From Comamonadaceae bacterium (GTDB lineage Bacteria > Pseudomonadota > Gammaproteobacteria > Burkholderiales > Burkholderiaceae_C), in assembly GCA_947457975.1 (NCBI GenBank), contig CANGYC010000007.1, forward strand, positions 1-22,444: 22,444 nucleotides of DNA, given 5' to 3'. The stretch's first letter is position 1. Each line of letters opens with the position of its first letter. Made by a program: the position numbers and the translations under genes. Shown here one piece after another: positions 1 through 7,272 of this stretch. The notes below the pieces were generated by a model. It worked only from the letters and a program-made list of their open reading frames with translations. It made no database searches and was not told the origin of the DNA.

Positions 1-2
1 TC

Positions 3-245
3 AAGGCCAAGTCGGTGCAGCTGTCGCAGCGCGACTTCACGCCCACCTTCACGGTGGAGCAGATGGACAAGGACCTGCAGCTGATCCTGGAGGCCGGCGA
101 GCAGGTGAAGGCCCCGCTCATGCAGACGGCGATGACGCGCCAGCTCATGCACGCAGCCATGGCGCAGGGCGACGCCCTGGACGACTATGCCGCCGTCATC
201 AAGGCCGTGGAGCGCAGCGCGGGTCTCCCCACCGAACTCGATTGA
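3..245 (+). CDS. 3' end of a 3-hydroxyisobutyrate dehydrogenase-family NAD(P)-dependent oxidoreductase (partial)
   Basis: Only the last 80 or so residues are in the window, and the frame is already open at the left edge. The visible part resembles the C-terminal all-helical domain of beta-hydroxyacid dehydrogenases (3-hydroxyisobutyrate, tartronate-semialdehyde and 6-phosphogluconate dehydrogenase relatives). It has the FTVEQMDKDLQLILEAG stretch, in which the lysine after the aspartate-rich turn is a hallmark, followed by the usual ending with an acidic DDYAAVI segment. The N-terminal Rossmann GxGxxG motif lies outside the window, so the substrate cannot be told. The stop is 7 bases before the maleylacetate reductase start, which suggests one operon and a role in the same catabolic cluster. 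Confidence 0.8.
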   Translation, partial: KAKSVQLSQRDFTPTFTVEQMDKDLQLILEAGEQVKAPLMQTAMTRQLMHAAMAQGDALDDYAAVIKAVERSAGLPTELD

Positions 246-252
246 GCCGACC

Positions 253-1311
253 ATGAACGAATTCATCTACAACGCCTACGCCGCCCGGGTGGTGTTTGGC
301 GCCGGTTCCATTCGCCACCTCGAGCGCGAGATTGACACCCTGGGCTACCAGCGTGCCCTGGTGCTGTCGACGCCTGAGCAGCGCAGCTCGGCCGAGATGG
401 TGGCCAGCCTCTTGGGCCCGCGCGCGGCCGGCGTGTTTGACCGTGCCGTGATGCACGTGCCCATCGAGACCGCGCGCGAGGCGCGCGAGGTGGCCAATAG
501 GCTGGGGGCCGACTGCGCCGTGGCCATTGGCGGCGGCTCGACCACCGGCCTGGGCAAGGCCATTGCGCTCGATTCGGGCCTGCCCATCATCGCCATCCCC
601 ACCACCTACGCCGGCTCCGAGATGACGCCGGTCTACGGCATCACCGAAGGCGGCCTGAAGAAAACCGGCAAAGACGCCCGCGTGGTGCCCCGTGCCGTGA
701 TCTACGACCCCGAACTCACGCTCAGCCTGCCAGCGGCCATGAGCCTGACCAGCGGCATCAATGCCATTGCGCACTCGGCCGAGGGCCTGTACTCGGCCGA
801 CCGCAACCCGGTGATCGATTTCATGGCCCGCGACGGCATCGCCGCCCTGGGTCGGGCCCTGCCCGCGATCTGTCGCGACCCGGCGGACCTGCAGGCCCGC
901 ACCGATGCGTTTTATGGCGCTTGGCTGTGCGGCATCGTGATGGGCAGTGTGGGCATGGCCTTGCACCACAAGCTCTGCCACACCCTGGGCGGCACCTTCA
1001 ACCTGCCGCATGCCGAAACGCACACGGCGGTGTTGCCCCATGCGCTGGCCTACAACGCGCCGGCCGCCCCCGAGGCCATGGCCAAGATCGCGCAGGCCCT
1101 GGGCGGTGCCAGCGGGCCGGCGGCCGTGTTCGATCTGGCTAAGAACAACGGTGCAGCTGTCGCGCTGCGCGACCTGGGCATGAAGGAGGCCGACCTGGAC
1201 CGGGCCTGCGACATCGCGGTGCAGAATCAGTACCCCAACCCGCGCCCGCTGGACCGCACGGCCCTGCGGCAGTTGTTTCAAAACGCTTGGGAAGGCGTGC
1301 GCCCGGACTAA
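253..1311 (+). CDS. maleylacetate reductase (iron-containing alcohol dehydrogenase family)
   Basis: The 352-residue product matches the usual length of maleylacetate reductases, which reduce maleylacetate to 3-oxoadipate with NAD(P)H at the end of hydroxyquinol and chlorocatechol pathways in the cytoplasm. The start reads MNEFIYNAYAARVVFGAGS, typical of this group. The nucleotide-binding GGGS motif is at residues 93-96, followed by GLGKA and then the AIPTTYAGSEMTP segment. The C-terminal half carries the histidine-rich segments HHKLCHTLGG (about 238-247) and HAETH (253-257), where metal-dependent relatives bind iron. The ATG at 253 is preferred over an earlier in-frame ATG at 187, which lies inside the upstream gene. 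No clear Shine-Dalgarno sequence is seen, so translation may be coupled to the gene ending 7 bases upstream. The two intradiol dioxygenases nearby support the assignment. Confidence 0.9.
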   Translation: MNEFIYNAYAARVVFGAGSIRHLEREIDTLGYQRALVLSTPEQRSSAEMVASLLGPRAAGVFDRAVMHVPIETAREAREVANRLGADCAVAIGGGSTTGLGKAIALDSGLPIIAIPTTYAGSEMTPVYGITEGGLKKTGKDARVVPRAVIYDPELTLSLPAAMSLTSGINAIAHSAEGLYSADRNPVIDFMARDGIAALGRALPAICRDPADLQARTDAFYGAWLCGIVMGSVGMALHHKLCHTLGGTFNLPHAETHTAVLPHALAYNAPAAPEAMAKIAQALGGASGPAAVFDLAKNNGAAVALRDLGMKEADLDRACDIAVQNQYPNPRPLDRTALRQLFQNAWEGVRPD

Positions 1312-1342
1312 AGGGCGCCGGGCCTGCGCTAGGTGCGCAGCT

Positions 1343-2269
1343 TCACAGGCCGAAGCGGCCTGTCCACTTGCGCTCGTAGTCCATCTTGTCGAAGTGCTCG
1401 GCCATGAAGTCGATGAAGGTGCGCACCTTGGCCGAGAGATGTTTGCGGCTGGGGTAGGCCAGGTTGATGTTCAGGCGCGGCAGATCCCAGTCGTCCAGCA
1501 CCGGCACCAGGCGGCCGGCCACGATGTCCTCGTAGAGGATGTAGGTGGGCTGCACCAGGATGCCCATGCCGTCGAGGGCAGCAGCGCGCAGGATCTGCCC
1601 GTCGTTCGATTCCAGCAGCCCCTTGGCCGTGATCGTGCGCTGCTCGCCCGCCTTGGTAAAACGCAGCTCGTTGGGGTTGTTGGCGTAGGTGTAGATCAGC
1701 AGCTTGTGGTGCTGCAGGTCTTCCAGGGTGCGGGGCGTGCCGTGCCGCGACAGGTAACCCGGCGAGGCCGCCATCAGCCGCCGGGTTTCGGCCATGCGCC
1801 GGATGGTGATGTTCGAGTCGGGCTCTGATTCGCGGGTGCGAATGGCCACGTCGATGTTGTTGTCGATGATGTCCAGGTAGCGGTTGGCCGCCTCCAGGTG
1901 CACCTGCACGTTGGGGTAGCGCGTGGTGTATTCCCGCAGCAGTGGCGCCACATGGTGCATGGAAAACGACAGCGAGGCCGTGATGCGCAGCGTGCCCGTG
2001 GGGTTGAGGGCGGTGGCGTTGACGGCCGATTCGGCGTCGCGCAGGTCGGCCACGATGGTGCGGGCGCGGCTGTAGAACTCGCGCCCGGTGTCGGTGAGGT
2101 ACAGGCGCCGGGTGTTGCGCTCCACCAGGCGTGCGCCCAGGCGCTCTTCCAGGGCCGACAGGTGGCGGCTGGCAGCCGCATTCGACAGCTCCAGCACCTC
2201 GGCGGCGCGGCTGAGGCTGCCGGTCTCGGCCACTTGCACAAAGAGCTCAATCTCGGTCCAGCGGTCCAT
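1343..2269 (-). CDS. LysR-family transcriptional regulator (first copy)
   Basis: The 308-residue product begins MDRWTEIELFVQVAETGSLS and has a winged helix-turn-helix at about residues 1-60 (SRAAEVLELSNAAASRHLSALEERLGARL). A LysR substrate-binding domain follows at about 90-300. Its N-terminus resembles the large DmlR/PgrR-like branch of LysR proteins rather than the CatR/BenM branch. The start at 2269 is chosen because the helix-turn-helix begins just after it; the open frame continues another 74 codons upstream but runs through the intergenic region. The gene is divergent from the dioxygenase gene at 2418 and convergent with maleylacetate reductase, from which it is separated by 31 bases. 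It probably controls the operon starting at 2418 in response to a pathway intermediate. The effector is unknown. Confidence 0.9.
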   Translation of the reverse strand: MDRWTEIELFVQVAETGSLSRAAEVLELSNAAASRHLSALEERLGARLVERNTRRLYLTDTGREFYSRARTIVADLRDAESAVNATALNPTGTLRITASLSFSMHHVAPLLREYTTRYPNVQVHLEAANRYLDIIDNNIDVAIRTRESEPDSNITIRRMAETRRLMAASPGYLSRHGTPRTLEDLQHHKLLIYTYANNPNELRFTKAGEQRTITAKGLLESNDGQILRAAALDGMGILVQPTYILYEDIVAGRLVPVLDDWDLPRLNINLAYPSRKHLSAKVRTFIDFMAEHFDKMDYERKWTGRFGL

Positions 2270-2417
2270 GGGGTCGTGGGTTGTTCTTGTAGAAGCCTGC
2301 AAGAGGCTAAGCCTGCTAATCGTAGCGCTTGCCGGCCACCTCAGCGCCTCTTTGTTGCACGCAGCGAAAAAGTCATTTGCATCCCAGGGCTTTTTATTCC
2401 AAATCGGCGTCCCTACC
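2270..2417. promoter_or_regulatory. divergent control region between LysR gene and first dioxygenase operon
   Basis: This 148-base region separates divergent starts and is more AT-rich than the flanking genes, as expected for a LysR-regulated divergent promoter. Around 2294-2314 there is an interlocked set of arms, AGCCT then five bases then AGGCT then A then AGCCT. GCCTGC recurs at 2295-2300 and 2311-2316, and GCTA-ATCG-TAGC forms a short dyad at 2315-2326. These are candidate operator elements. I cannot fix convincing -35 and -10 boxes for either gene. No Shine-Dalgarno sequence is visible before the ATG at 2418. Confidence 0.45.
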
Positions 2418-3296
2418 ATGCAGGTCATTGCAGCCGCTGGCCGCATTGCTGACTCATTCCCCGTGCGCAATCTGAACCAAGACACCATCACCCAGGCCGT
2501 GCTCGCCGGCCTGGCGCAGACGCCCGAGCCCCGGCTGCATCAGCTGATGACCAGCCTGGTCCAGCACCTGCACGCCTTCGCCCGGGACACCCGCCTGACC
2601 GAGGAGGAGTGGAAGTTCGGCATCGACTTTCTCACCGCGGTGGGCCACCAGTGCAGCCCCACGCGCCAGGAGTTCATCCTGTTGTCGGACGTGCTGGGCC
2701 TGTCCATGCTCACGGTGGCCATGAACCAGGACAAGCCTGCGGGCTGCACCGAATCCACGGTGTTCGGCCCCTTCCACGTGGAAGGAGCGCCGCGCTTCGA
2801 GCTGGGTGCTGATGTGGCCAACGGCGCTGCCGGCGAGCCCTGCCTGGTGCGTGGCCGCGTGCGCTCGCTCGATGGACAGCCCCTGGCGGGTGCGCAGCTG
2901 GAGGTCTGGCAGGCCGATGCCCAGGGCAAGTACGACGTGCAGTACGAGGATCTGGACCATGCCCAGGCCCGCGGCATCCTCTTGGCTGACGCGCAGGGCT
3001 GCTTCGAGTTCCGCACCATCGTGGCCGAGCCTTATCCCATTCCGACCGACGGCCCGGTGGGCGAGCTGCTGCGCGCCACCCACCGCCATCCCTGGCGGCC
3101 GGCGCACCTGCACTTTCGGGTCGCGGCGGCTGGCCACGAGACCCTGGTCACCCACGTCTTTCGCGAGGGCGACCCTTACCTGGACAGCGACGCTGTCTTC
3201 GGCGTGCGCCAGTCCCTGGTGGCCGATTGGGTGCGCCATCCGGACGGATCGTTCACGCTCGACTATGAATTCGTGCTCAACCGGAGCCCTGCATGA
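2418..3296 (+). CDS. intradiol ring-cleavage dioxygenase, hydroxyquinol 1,2-dioxygenase-like (first copy)
   Basis: The 292-residue product has the N-terminal helical dimerisation domain of catechol/hydroxyquinol 1,2-dioxygenases (about 20-105) and a beta-sandwich catalytic domain (about 110-290). The four non-haem Fe(III) ligands can be placed: Tyr172 (GKYDVQ), Tyr206 ([11 protein letters not shown]), and His230 and His232 (RPAHLHF). The spacing is that of the family. Motifs such as [15 protein letters not shown] and THVF resemble hydroxyquinol 1,2-dioxygenases, which cleave 1,2,4-trihydroxybenzene to maleylacetate, and a maleylacetate reductase gene lies next to it. Catechol or a methylated analogue remains possible. 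The ATG at 2418 has no clear ribosome site; an in-frame GTG at 2463 would align better with the start of the second copy. The stop overlaps the next gene's start as ATGA, so the two are translationally coupled. Confidence 0.88.
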   Translation: MQVIAAAGRIADSFPVRNLNQDTITQAVLAGLAQTPEPRLHQLMTSLVQHLHAFARDTRLTEEEWKFGIDFLTAVGHQCSPTRQEFILLSDVLGLSMLTVAMNQDKPAGCTESTVFGPFHVEGAPRFELGADVANGAAGEPCLVRGRVRSLDGQPLAGAQLEVWQADAQGKYDVQYEDLDHAQARGILLADAQGCFEFRTIVAEPYPIPTDGPVGELLRATHRHPWRPAHLHFRVAAAGHETLVTHVFREGDPYLDSDAVFGVRQSLVADWVRHPDGSFTLDYEFVLNRSPA

Positions 3297-3598
3297 TTTT
3301 CAGCTTCATCCTGATCGACAAGCCCGATGCGGGCGAGCTGCGCCAGCGCATGCGCCCCGAGCACAAGGCCTACCTGGCGGCGGTGGCTGAGCGCATCGCC
3401 TTTGCCGGCCCCTTCGTGGCCGACGACGGGCAGACCATGCTGGGCAGCCTGCTGGCCATCGACTTCCCGAGCCGCGATGCGGCCCACGCCTGGCTGGCTG
3501 ATGAACCCTTCACCCGTGCGGGCTTGTACGCCAGCACCACGGTGCATGCCTTCATCAACCTCTGGCCGCAGCGCGCCGGTTTTCCACCCGCTGCCTGA
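3293..3598 (+). CDS. YCII-family small protein
   Basis: The 101-residue product is a YCII-domain protein with a ferredoxin-like alpha/beta fold. It starts with the strand [12 protein letters not shown], has the His24-Asp44 pair usual in the family (PEHKAYL and GPFVADDG), and ends in a hydrophobic strand followed by a proline-rich tail. Some YCII proteins of aromatic pathways have dehalogenase or isomerase-like roles, and the fold resembles that of muconolactone isomerase, but no activity can be assigned here. Its start overlaps the dioxygenase stop by four bases, so it is surely co-expressed and may act on the ring-cleavage product. Confidence 0.85.
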   Translation: MIFSFILIDKPDAGELRQRMRPEHKAYLAAVAERIAFAGPFVADDGQTMLGSLLAIDFPSRDAAHAWLADEPFTRAGLYASTTVHAFINLWPQRAGFPPAA

Positions 3599-3610
3599 AG
3601 GTCTTTGCCC

Positions 3611-3916
3611 ATGATCAAGCACATCGTCATGTGGAACCTGCGCGGCGACTCGGCCGAGGCCAAGGCCGAGGCCGTGGCCCTGCTCAAGCGCAGCTTCGAA
3701 TCGCTGCGTGGCCGCATTCCCGGCCTCTTGCACCTGGAGATCGGCGTGGACAGCAGCCGCGTGGACTACGCCTGCGACGTGGTGCTGTATTCAGAGTTCG
3801 AGTCGCAGGCTGCGCTCGAAGGCTATGCCGTGCACCCGGAGCACCAGCGCGTCAAGAACGAGCTGGAGGGCCTGCGCATTGCGCGCCACCAGGTCGACTA
3901 CACCCCTGAAATTTGA
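3611..3916 (+). CDS. Dabb-family (stress-responsive alpha-beta barrel) protein
   Basis: The 101-residue product begins MIKHIVMWNLRGD, the typical first strand of the Dabb dimeric alpha+beta barrel family. It ends with the family's recognisable HPEHQRVK helix before the last strand. The ATG at 3611 is preceded by GAAGG nine bases upstream and is preferred to the TTG at 3605. Dabb proteins include small cofactor-free enzymes and proteins of unknown role; catalytic function cannot be read from the sequence. It lies 12 bases after the YCII gene and 20 bases before the NTF2-like gene in the same operon. Confidence 0.85.
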   Translation: MIKHIVMWNLRGDSAEAKAEAVALLKRSFESLRGRIPGLLHLEIGVDSSRVDYACDVVLYSEFESQAALEGYAVHPEHQRVKNELEGLRIARHQVDYTPEI

Positions 3917-3936
3917 AGAACAAGGAGAACACCCCC

Positions 3937-4554
3937 ATGGATCAATCGATGCGCGACGAACTTGAAATCCGGCAGATGGTCGAACGCTGGGCCGTCTGGC
4001 GCGACGCCGGCGACTGGGAGCGCTTTGCCACCGTCTGGCACCCCGAGGGTGTGATGATGGCCACCTGGTTTCAAGGGCCTTTCAAGGACTTCATCCGCGT
4101 GACCCAGGAAGGCTGGGCCAAGGGCGTGAGCATTCTGCATTTCCTGGGCGGCACGGCCGTGGAGGTGGTGGGCGATCGGGCCATTGCCCAGACCAAGATG
4201 ACCATCTCCCAGCGCGGCATGGTCGAGGGCGCGAACGGTCCGGTGCTGTGCGACGTGGTCTGCACCGGCCGCTTTTACGACTTCGTCACGCGCCACGAGG
4301 GCCAGTGGAAGCTGCTGCACCGCCAGCCCATTTACGAGAAAGACCGCATTGACCCGGTGGACTCCACCGCCACGGTCCAGCTCGATCAGGCCGCGCTCTC
4401 GGGTTTTCCCGAGGGCTACCGGCACCTGGCCTATATCCAGACCCGCATTGGCTACACCGTGAAGATGGACATGCCCATGCTCAAAGGCGAGGTGGTGCAG
4501 GAGCTGTATCGTCGCGGTTCGCGTTGGCTGGCCGGCGGCGCGCTCGAGCGCTGA
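3937..4554 (+). CDS. NTF2-like / SnoaL-like fold protein
   Basis: The 205-residue product has the cone-shaped NTF2-like fold pattern: an N-terminal helix pair (ELEIRQMVERWAVWRDAGDWERF), then a WHPEG segment and alternating strands ending in GQWKLLHRQPIYEKDRI near residue 135. About 60 further residues follow, more than a minimal SnoaL domain. The family includes ring-hydroxylating dioxygenase small subunits, dehydratases and isomerases, and many members have no known function. The ATG at 3937 has a strong AAGGAG nine bases upstream, so the upstream TTG at 3913 is rejected. No large-subunit Rieske oxygenase is nearby, so it is not simply a ring-hydroxylase beta subunit. Its place in the dioxygenase operon suggests a role in substrate or intermediate processing. 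Confidence 0.75.
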   Translation: MDQSMRDELEIRQMVERWAVWRDAGDWERFATVWHPEGVMMATWFQGPFKDFIRVTQEGWAKGVSILHFLGGTAVEVVGDRAIAQTKMTISQRGMVEGANGPVLCDVVCTGRFYDFVTRHEGQWKLLHRQPIYEKDRIDPVDSTATVQLDQAALSGFPEGYRHLAYIQTRIGYTVKMDMPMLKGEVVQELYRRGSRWLAGGALER

Positions 4555-4595
4555 AGCCATTGCATCTCACCAGAAAAGACTCAAGGAGACACGAC

Positions 4596-5576
4596 ATGAA
4601 CAAACGATCATTCAACACCGCCATGCTGGCCGGACTGCTCGCCTCCGTGGGCTTGGGTGGCCAGGCGCTGGCCCAGGCCTTTCCCAACAGGCCGATGCGC
4701 GTGGTGGTGCCGCAGCCGCCTGGCGGCGGCTTCGACGTGGTCGGTCGTCTGCTGGCCGACCGGCTGGGCAAGGCCCTGAACCAGAGTGTCATCGTGGAGA
4801 ACCGCCCGGGTTCGGGCACGCTCGTGGGCACCGACCTGGTGGCCAAGGCCACCCCGGATGGCTACACCCTGCTGGTGGGCTCGGTGTCCAACCTGGCCCT
4901 CAATCCGGGCCTCTACCGCAACCTGCCCTATGACAGCCTGCGTGACTTCGAGCCCGTGGGCCTGGCTGTGGCTTACAGCTACACCCTGGTGGCGCGCAAG
5001 GACCTGCCTTTCAACAACCTGCGCGACTTGCTGGCCTATGCCAAGGCCAACCCCAAGAAGCTCAGCTTTGCCTCGGGTGGCACGGGCTCTGGCCAGCATG
5101 TGCTGGCGGCAGCGCTCTTTAACCTGACGGGCGTGGACATCGTTCACGTTCCCTACCGTGGCGCTCAGGCGGCCTACCAGGACCTGCTTGGCGGCCGCGT
5201 TGACCTGTTCTTCGACCTCTCGCCCACCGCGCGACCGCAGGTGGAGTCCGGCAACCTCAAGGCCCTGGCTGTCTCTGGCCCCGCGCGCCTGCCTTTCCAC
5301 CCAGAGGTGCCCACCCTGGCCGAGGCGGGGGTGGCCAACATCGAACTGGAATCCTGGTTCGGCCTGTTCGCGCCGTCCAAGACGCCGCCCGAGGTGCTCG
5401 AGCGCCTGCGCGCCGAGCTGGCCCGCATCGTCCAGGCCCCCGAGCTGGTGGAAACCTTCCGCAAGGCCGGCGGCAAGCCGCTGTCGCTGAACACCGAACA
5501 AACCCGTGCCTTGGTCAAGCGCGACGTGGACCGCTGGTCCAAGATCACGCGCGACCTGGACATCAAGCCCGAATAA
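4596..5576 (+). CDS. Bug/TctC-family periplasmic solute-binding protein (first copy)
   Basis: The 326-residue product starts with a signal peptide (MNKRSFN, a hydrophobic stretch, then QALAQA followed by FPNRPMRVVVP). It continues with the Bug-family landmarks VPQPPGGGFDVVGRLLADRL, VENRPGSG, ATPDGYTLLVG and VPYRGAQAAYQDLLGGRVDLFFD. These proteins bind carboxylates or other small organic molecules in the periplasm. Most are orphans without linked TctA/TctB membrane subunits, as here. AAGGAG lies seven bases before the ATG at 4596. The position in the dioxygenase operon suggests that it senses or delivers the aromatic substrate or a related carboxylate; the ligand is unknown. Confidence 0.92.
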   Translation: MNKRSFNTAMLAGLLASVGLGGQALAQAFPNRPMRVVVPQPPGGGFDVVGRLLADRLGKALNQSVIVENRPGSGTLVGTDLVAKATPDGYTLLVGSVSNLALNPGLYRNLPYDSLRDFEPVGLAVAYSYTLVARKDLPFNNLRDLLAYAKANPKKLSFASGGTGSGQHVLAAALFNLTGVDIVHVPYRGAQAAYQDLLGGRVDLFFDLSPTARPQVESGNLKALAVSGPARLPFHPEVPTLAEAGVANIELESWFGLFAPSKTPPEVLERLRAELARIVQAPELVETFRKAGGKPLSLNTEQTRALVKRDVDRWSKITRDLDIKPE

Positions 5577-5638
5577 GCAGGCCTTGACCCGCCCGCGCTA
5601 AGCTCTTCAGTTCCTTCACTTTTTCTAAAAAAACGATC

Positions 5639-6223
5639 ATGAAAATTTCCGACGCCAGCCTCGACCAGATCTTCCACAAGGCCCGCACCGCCAACGGCTT
5701 CACCGACAAGCCGGTGCCCGCCGCTTTGCTGCAGGAGGTCTATGACCTGGCTCGCATGGGCCCCACGTCCATGAACTGCCAGCCCACGCGCTACGTGTTT
5801 CTCACCACGCCCGCAGCCAGAGAGCGCCTGATGCCTGCCCTCATGCCCGGCAACGTGGACAAAACCAAGACCGCGCCCGTGACCGTCATCGTGGCCACCG
5901 ACACGCGCTTTTACGAGCACATGCCCGTGGTCTGGCACAACCCTGGCGCCAAGGAGATGTTTGAAGGCAATGCAGCCCTGGCCAGCGGCACGGCCACGCG
6001 CAACAGCACCCTGGGCGGCGCTTACTTCATGGTCGCCGCCCGCTCGCTGGGTCTGGACTGCGGCCCCATGAGCGGCGTAGACCTGGCCAAGGTGAACGCC
6101 GAGTTCTTCCCCGACGGCCGCTTGCAGGCCAATTTCCTGATCAACCTGGGCTACATGGACGAGAGCAAGCTGTTCAACCGCAATCCGCGTTTGAGCTTCG
6201 AGCAAGCCTGCCAGGTGATCTGA
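5639..6223 (+). CDS. nitroreductase-family flavoprotein, RutE-like (malonic semialdehyde reductase type)
   Basis: The 194-residue product resembles RutE/HadB-type nitroreductase-fold proteins in length and motifs: ARMGPTSMNCQPTRYVF near residue 37-54, KTKTAPVTVIVATD, RNSTLGGAYFMVAARSLGLDCGPMSG and a terminal LSFEQACQVI. RutE reduces malonic semialdehyde in pyrimidine breakdown and uses flavin with NAD(P)H. No other rut gene is present, so the substrate here may be another small aldehyde, enoate or nitro compound. It lies 62 bases after the Bug gene on the same strand, with a weak ribosome site preceded by a T-rich and A-rich stretch. It may be the last gene of that operon or have its own promoter. 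It is convergent with the second LysR gene. Confidence 0.85.
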   Translation: MKISDASLDQIFHKARTANGFTDKPVPAALLQEVYDLARMGPTSMNCQPTRYVFLTTPAARERLMPALMPGNVDKTKTAPVTVIVATDTRFYEHMPVVWHNPGAKEMFEGNAALASGTATRNSTLGGAYFMVAARSLGLDCGPMSGVDLAKVNAEFFPDGRLQANFLINLGYMDESKLFNRNPRLSFEQACQVI

Positions 6224-6280
6224 GTCAGTCCGCCCGGCGTCTGAACCATGTGCCCCGGACGCTGCTCCCGCCGCCTGCCT

Positions 6281-7165
6281 TCAGTGGCGGCTGCCCGCCT
6301 TGCGCCGGATGATGTCGGCCATGTGCTTGATCACCGGCGAGCGGGTCGCGCCCTTGGTCCACAGCAGGCCCGGAGTGCGCATGGGGCGCGGTTCTTCCAG
6401 GGGAATCACGCTCAGGTCCGGACCGGCCGTGACGGCCGTCTCGGGGATGATGCCCGCCAAATCCGTCTGGCGGATCAGCTCGATCATGGGCCCCACCGAA
6501 TTGAGCTCAGCCACCACCTGGGGCTGGCTGCCGGCGGCCTCGAAGCACTCGTCCAGCATCTGCCGCGTCAGGAACTGGCGCGGCAGCAGCACCATGCGTT
6601 GCTGGTGCAACTCAACCATCCGCACCCGCCGCCGCTTGGCCAGCGGGTGGCTGGCGGAAACCACCAGATGCAGCGCCTCGTTGTAGAGCGGCTCAAACCA
6701 CAGCCGCGGCTGGTCTTCGGGCCGGTAGGACACGGCCAGGTCCAGGTGCCCCGACAGCAGTCGCTTGGCAATTTGGGCGGCGTTCAACTCCTCCACCGCC
6801 ACGCGCACGCCCGGCTGGTTCTCCAGCAGCGTGGAGACGCACTGCGGCACCATGCGCGTGTTGAAACTCGGTGTGGTGCCCAGCCGCACCAGCGCCGTCT
6901 GCCGCGGCTCCTCGGTGCGCAGCGCCAGCAGGCCGCGGTCGATCTGGTCCAGCGCAGGCATCAGGTGGCTGCGCAGGATGGCGCCGGCCTCCGTCAGGCG
7001 CACCCGCTTGGTGCTGCGGTCAAACAGCTCGCTGCCCACCTCGTCTTCCAATTGCCGGATCTGGTGCGAGAGGGTCGACTGAGTGACCTGCAGGCGTTCG
7101 GCGGCGCGGGTGAAGTTCAGCGTTTCGGCCAAGGCCTCGAAGTAGCGGATGTGACGCAGCTCCAT
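6281..7165 (-). CDS. LysR-family transcriptional regulator (second copy, CatR/CynR-like)
   Basis: The 294-residue product begins MELRHIRYFEALAETLNFTRAAERL, typical of the CatR/BenM/CynR side of the LysR family. The helix-turn-helix is at about residues 1-60 and the effector-binding domain at about 90-290. The start at 7165 is the only ATG that fits the helix-turn-helix. The gene is divergent from the second dioxygenase gene at 7309, and the shared upstream region holds a good LysR-type dyad. It most likely activates the long operon from 7309 on when an aromatic substrate or ring-cleavage product is present. It differs clearly in sequence from the LysR at 1343-2269, so the two operons may answer to different signals. 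Confidence 0.92.
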   Translation of the reverse strand: MELRHIRYFEALAETLNFTRAAERLQVTQSTLSHQIRQLEDEVGSELFDRSTKRVRLTEAGAILRSHLMPALDQIDRGLLALRTEEPRQTALVRLGTTPSFNTRMVPQCVSTLLENQPGVRVAVEELNAAQIAKRLLSGHLDLAVSYRPEDQPRLWFEPLYNEALHLVVSASHPLAKRRRVRMVELHQQRMVLLPRQFLTRQMLDECFEAAGSQPQVVAELNSVGPMIELIRQTDLAGIIPETAVTAGPDLSVIPLEEPRPMRTPGLLWTKGATRSPVIKHMADIIRRKAGSRH

Positions 7166-7188
7166 GTCGCCTCTCGTGGTTTTCTACT

Positions 7189-7203
7189 ATCGACAAGATC
7201 GAT
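7189..7203. promoter_or_regulatory. candidate LysR recognition box (T-N11-A dyad)
   Basis: The 15 bases form ATCGA, five bases, TCGAT, a perfect inverted repeat with the T-N11-A spacing known for LysR regulators. It is centred 31 bases from the LysR start and about 113 bases from the dioxygenase start. That fits both autorepression and activation of the divergent operon. Binding is inferred. Confidence 0.5.
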
Positions 7204-7272
7204 CATATCGGCGTCAATCCAGTACTGATACCGAAATACCGAATTTTCAAGCGAACCCCATTCGATATTCCA

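Noticed and set aside
199..1281. 360-codon open frame on the minus strand opposite maleylacetate reductase
   Set aside because: It is the antisense shadow of a clear gene; its protein is rich in His, Gly, Arg and Gln without family motifs, as expected for high-GC antisense frames.
1325..1339. TGCGC-TAGGT-GCGCA hairpin between the convergent maleylacetate reductase and LysR genes
   Set aside because: It has only five pairs and no T-run on either side; it might be a weak bidirectional terminator but cannot be supported.
2403..2411. Nine bases (ATCGGCGTC) shared with 7207-7215 in the other divergent control region
   Set aside because: In one region it lies right at the start codon and in the other far upstream, so a common operator role is unlikely; a 9-base match between two regions can be chance.
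3937..4554. NTF2-like gene as the small subunit of a Rieske ring-hydroxylating dioxygenase
   Set aside because: There is no large subunit, ferredoxin or reductase gene nearby, and the fold is shared by many unrelated small enzymes.
6237..6291. Two stems (GCGTCTG/CGGACGC and GCCGCC/GGCGGC) at the convergent ends of the RutE-like and second LysR genes
   Set aside because: The first contains a wobble pair and a long loop, the second overlaps the LysR coding end, and neither is followed by a T-run; too weak to call a terminator.
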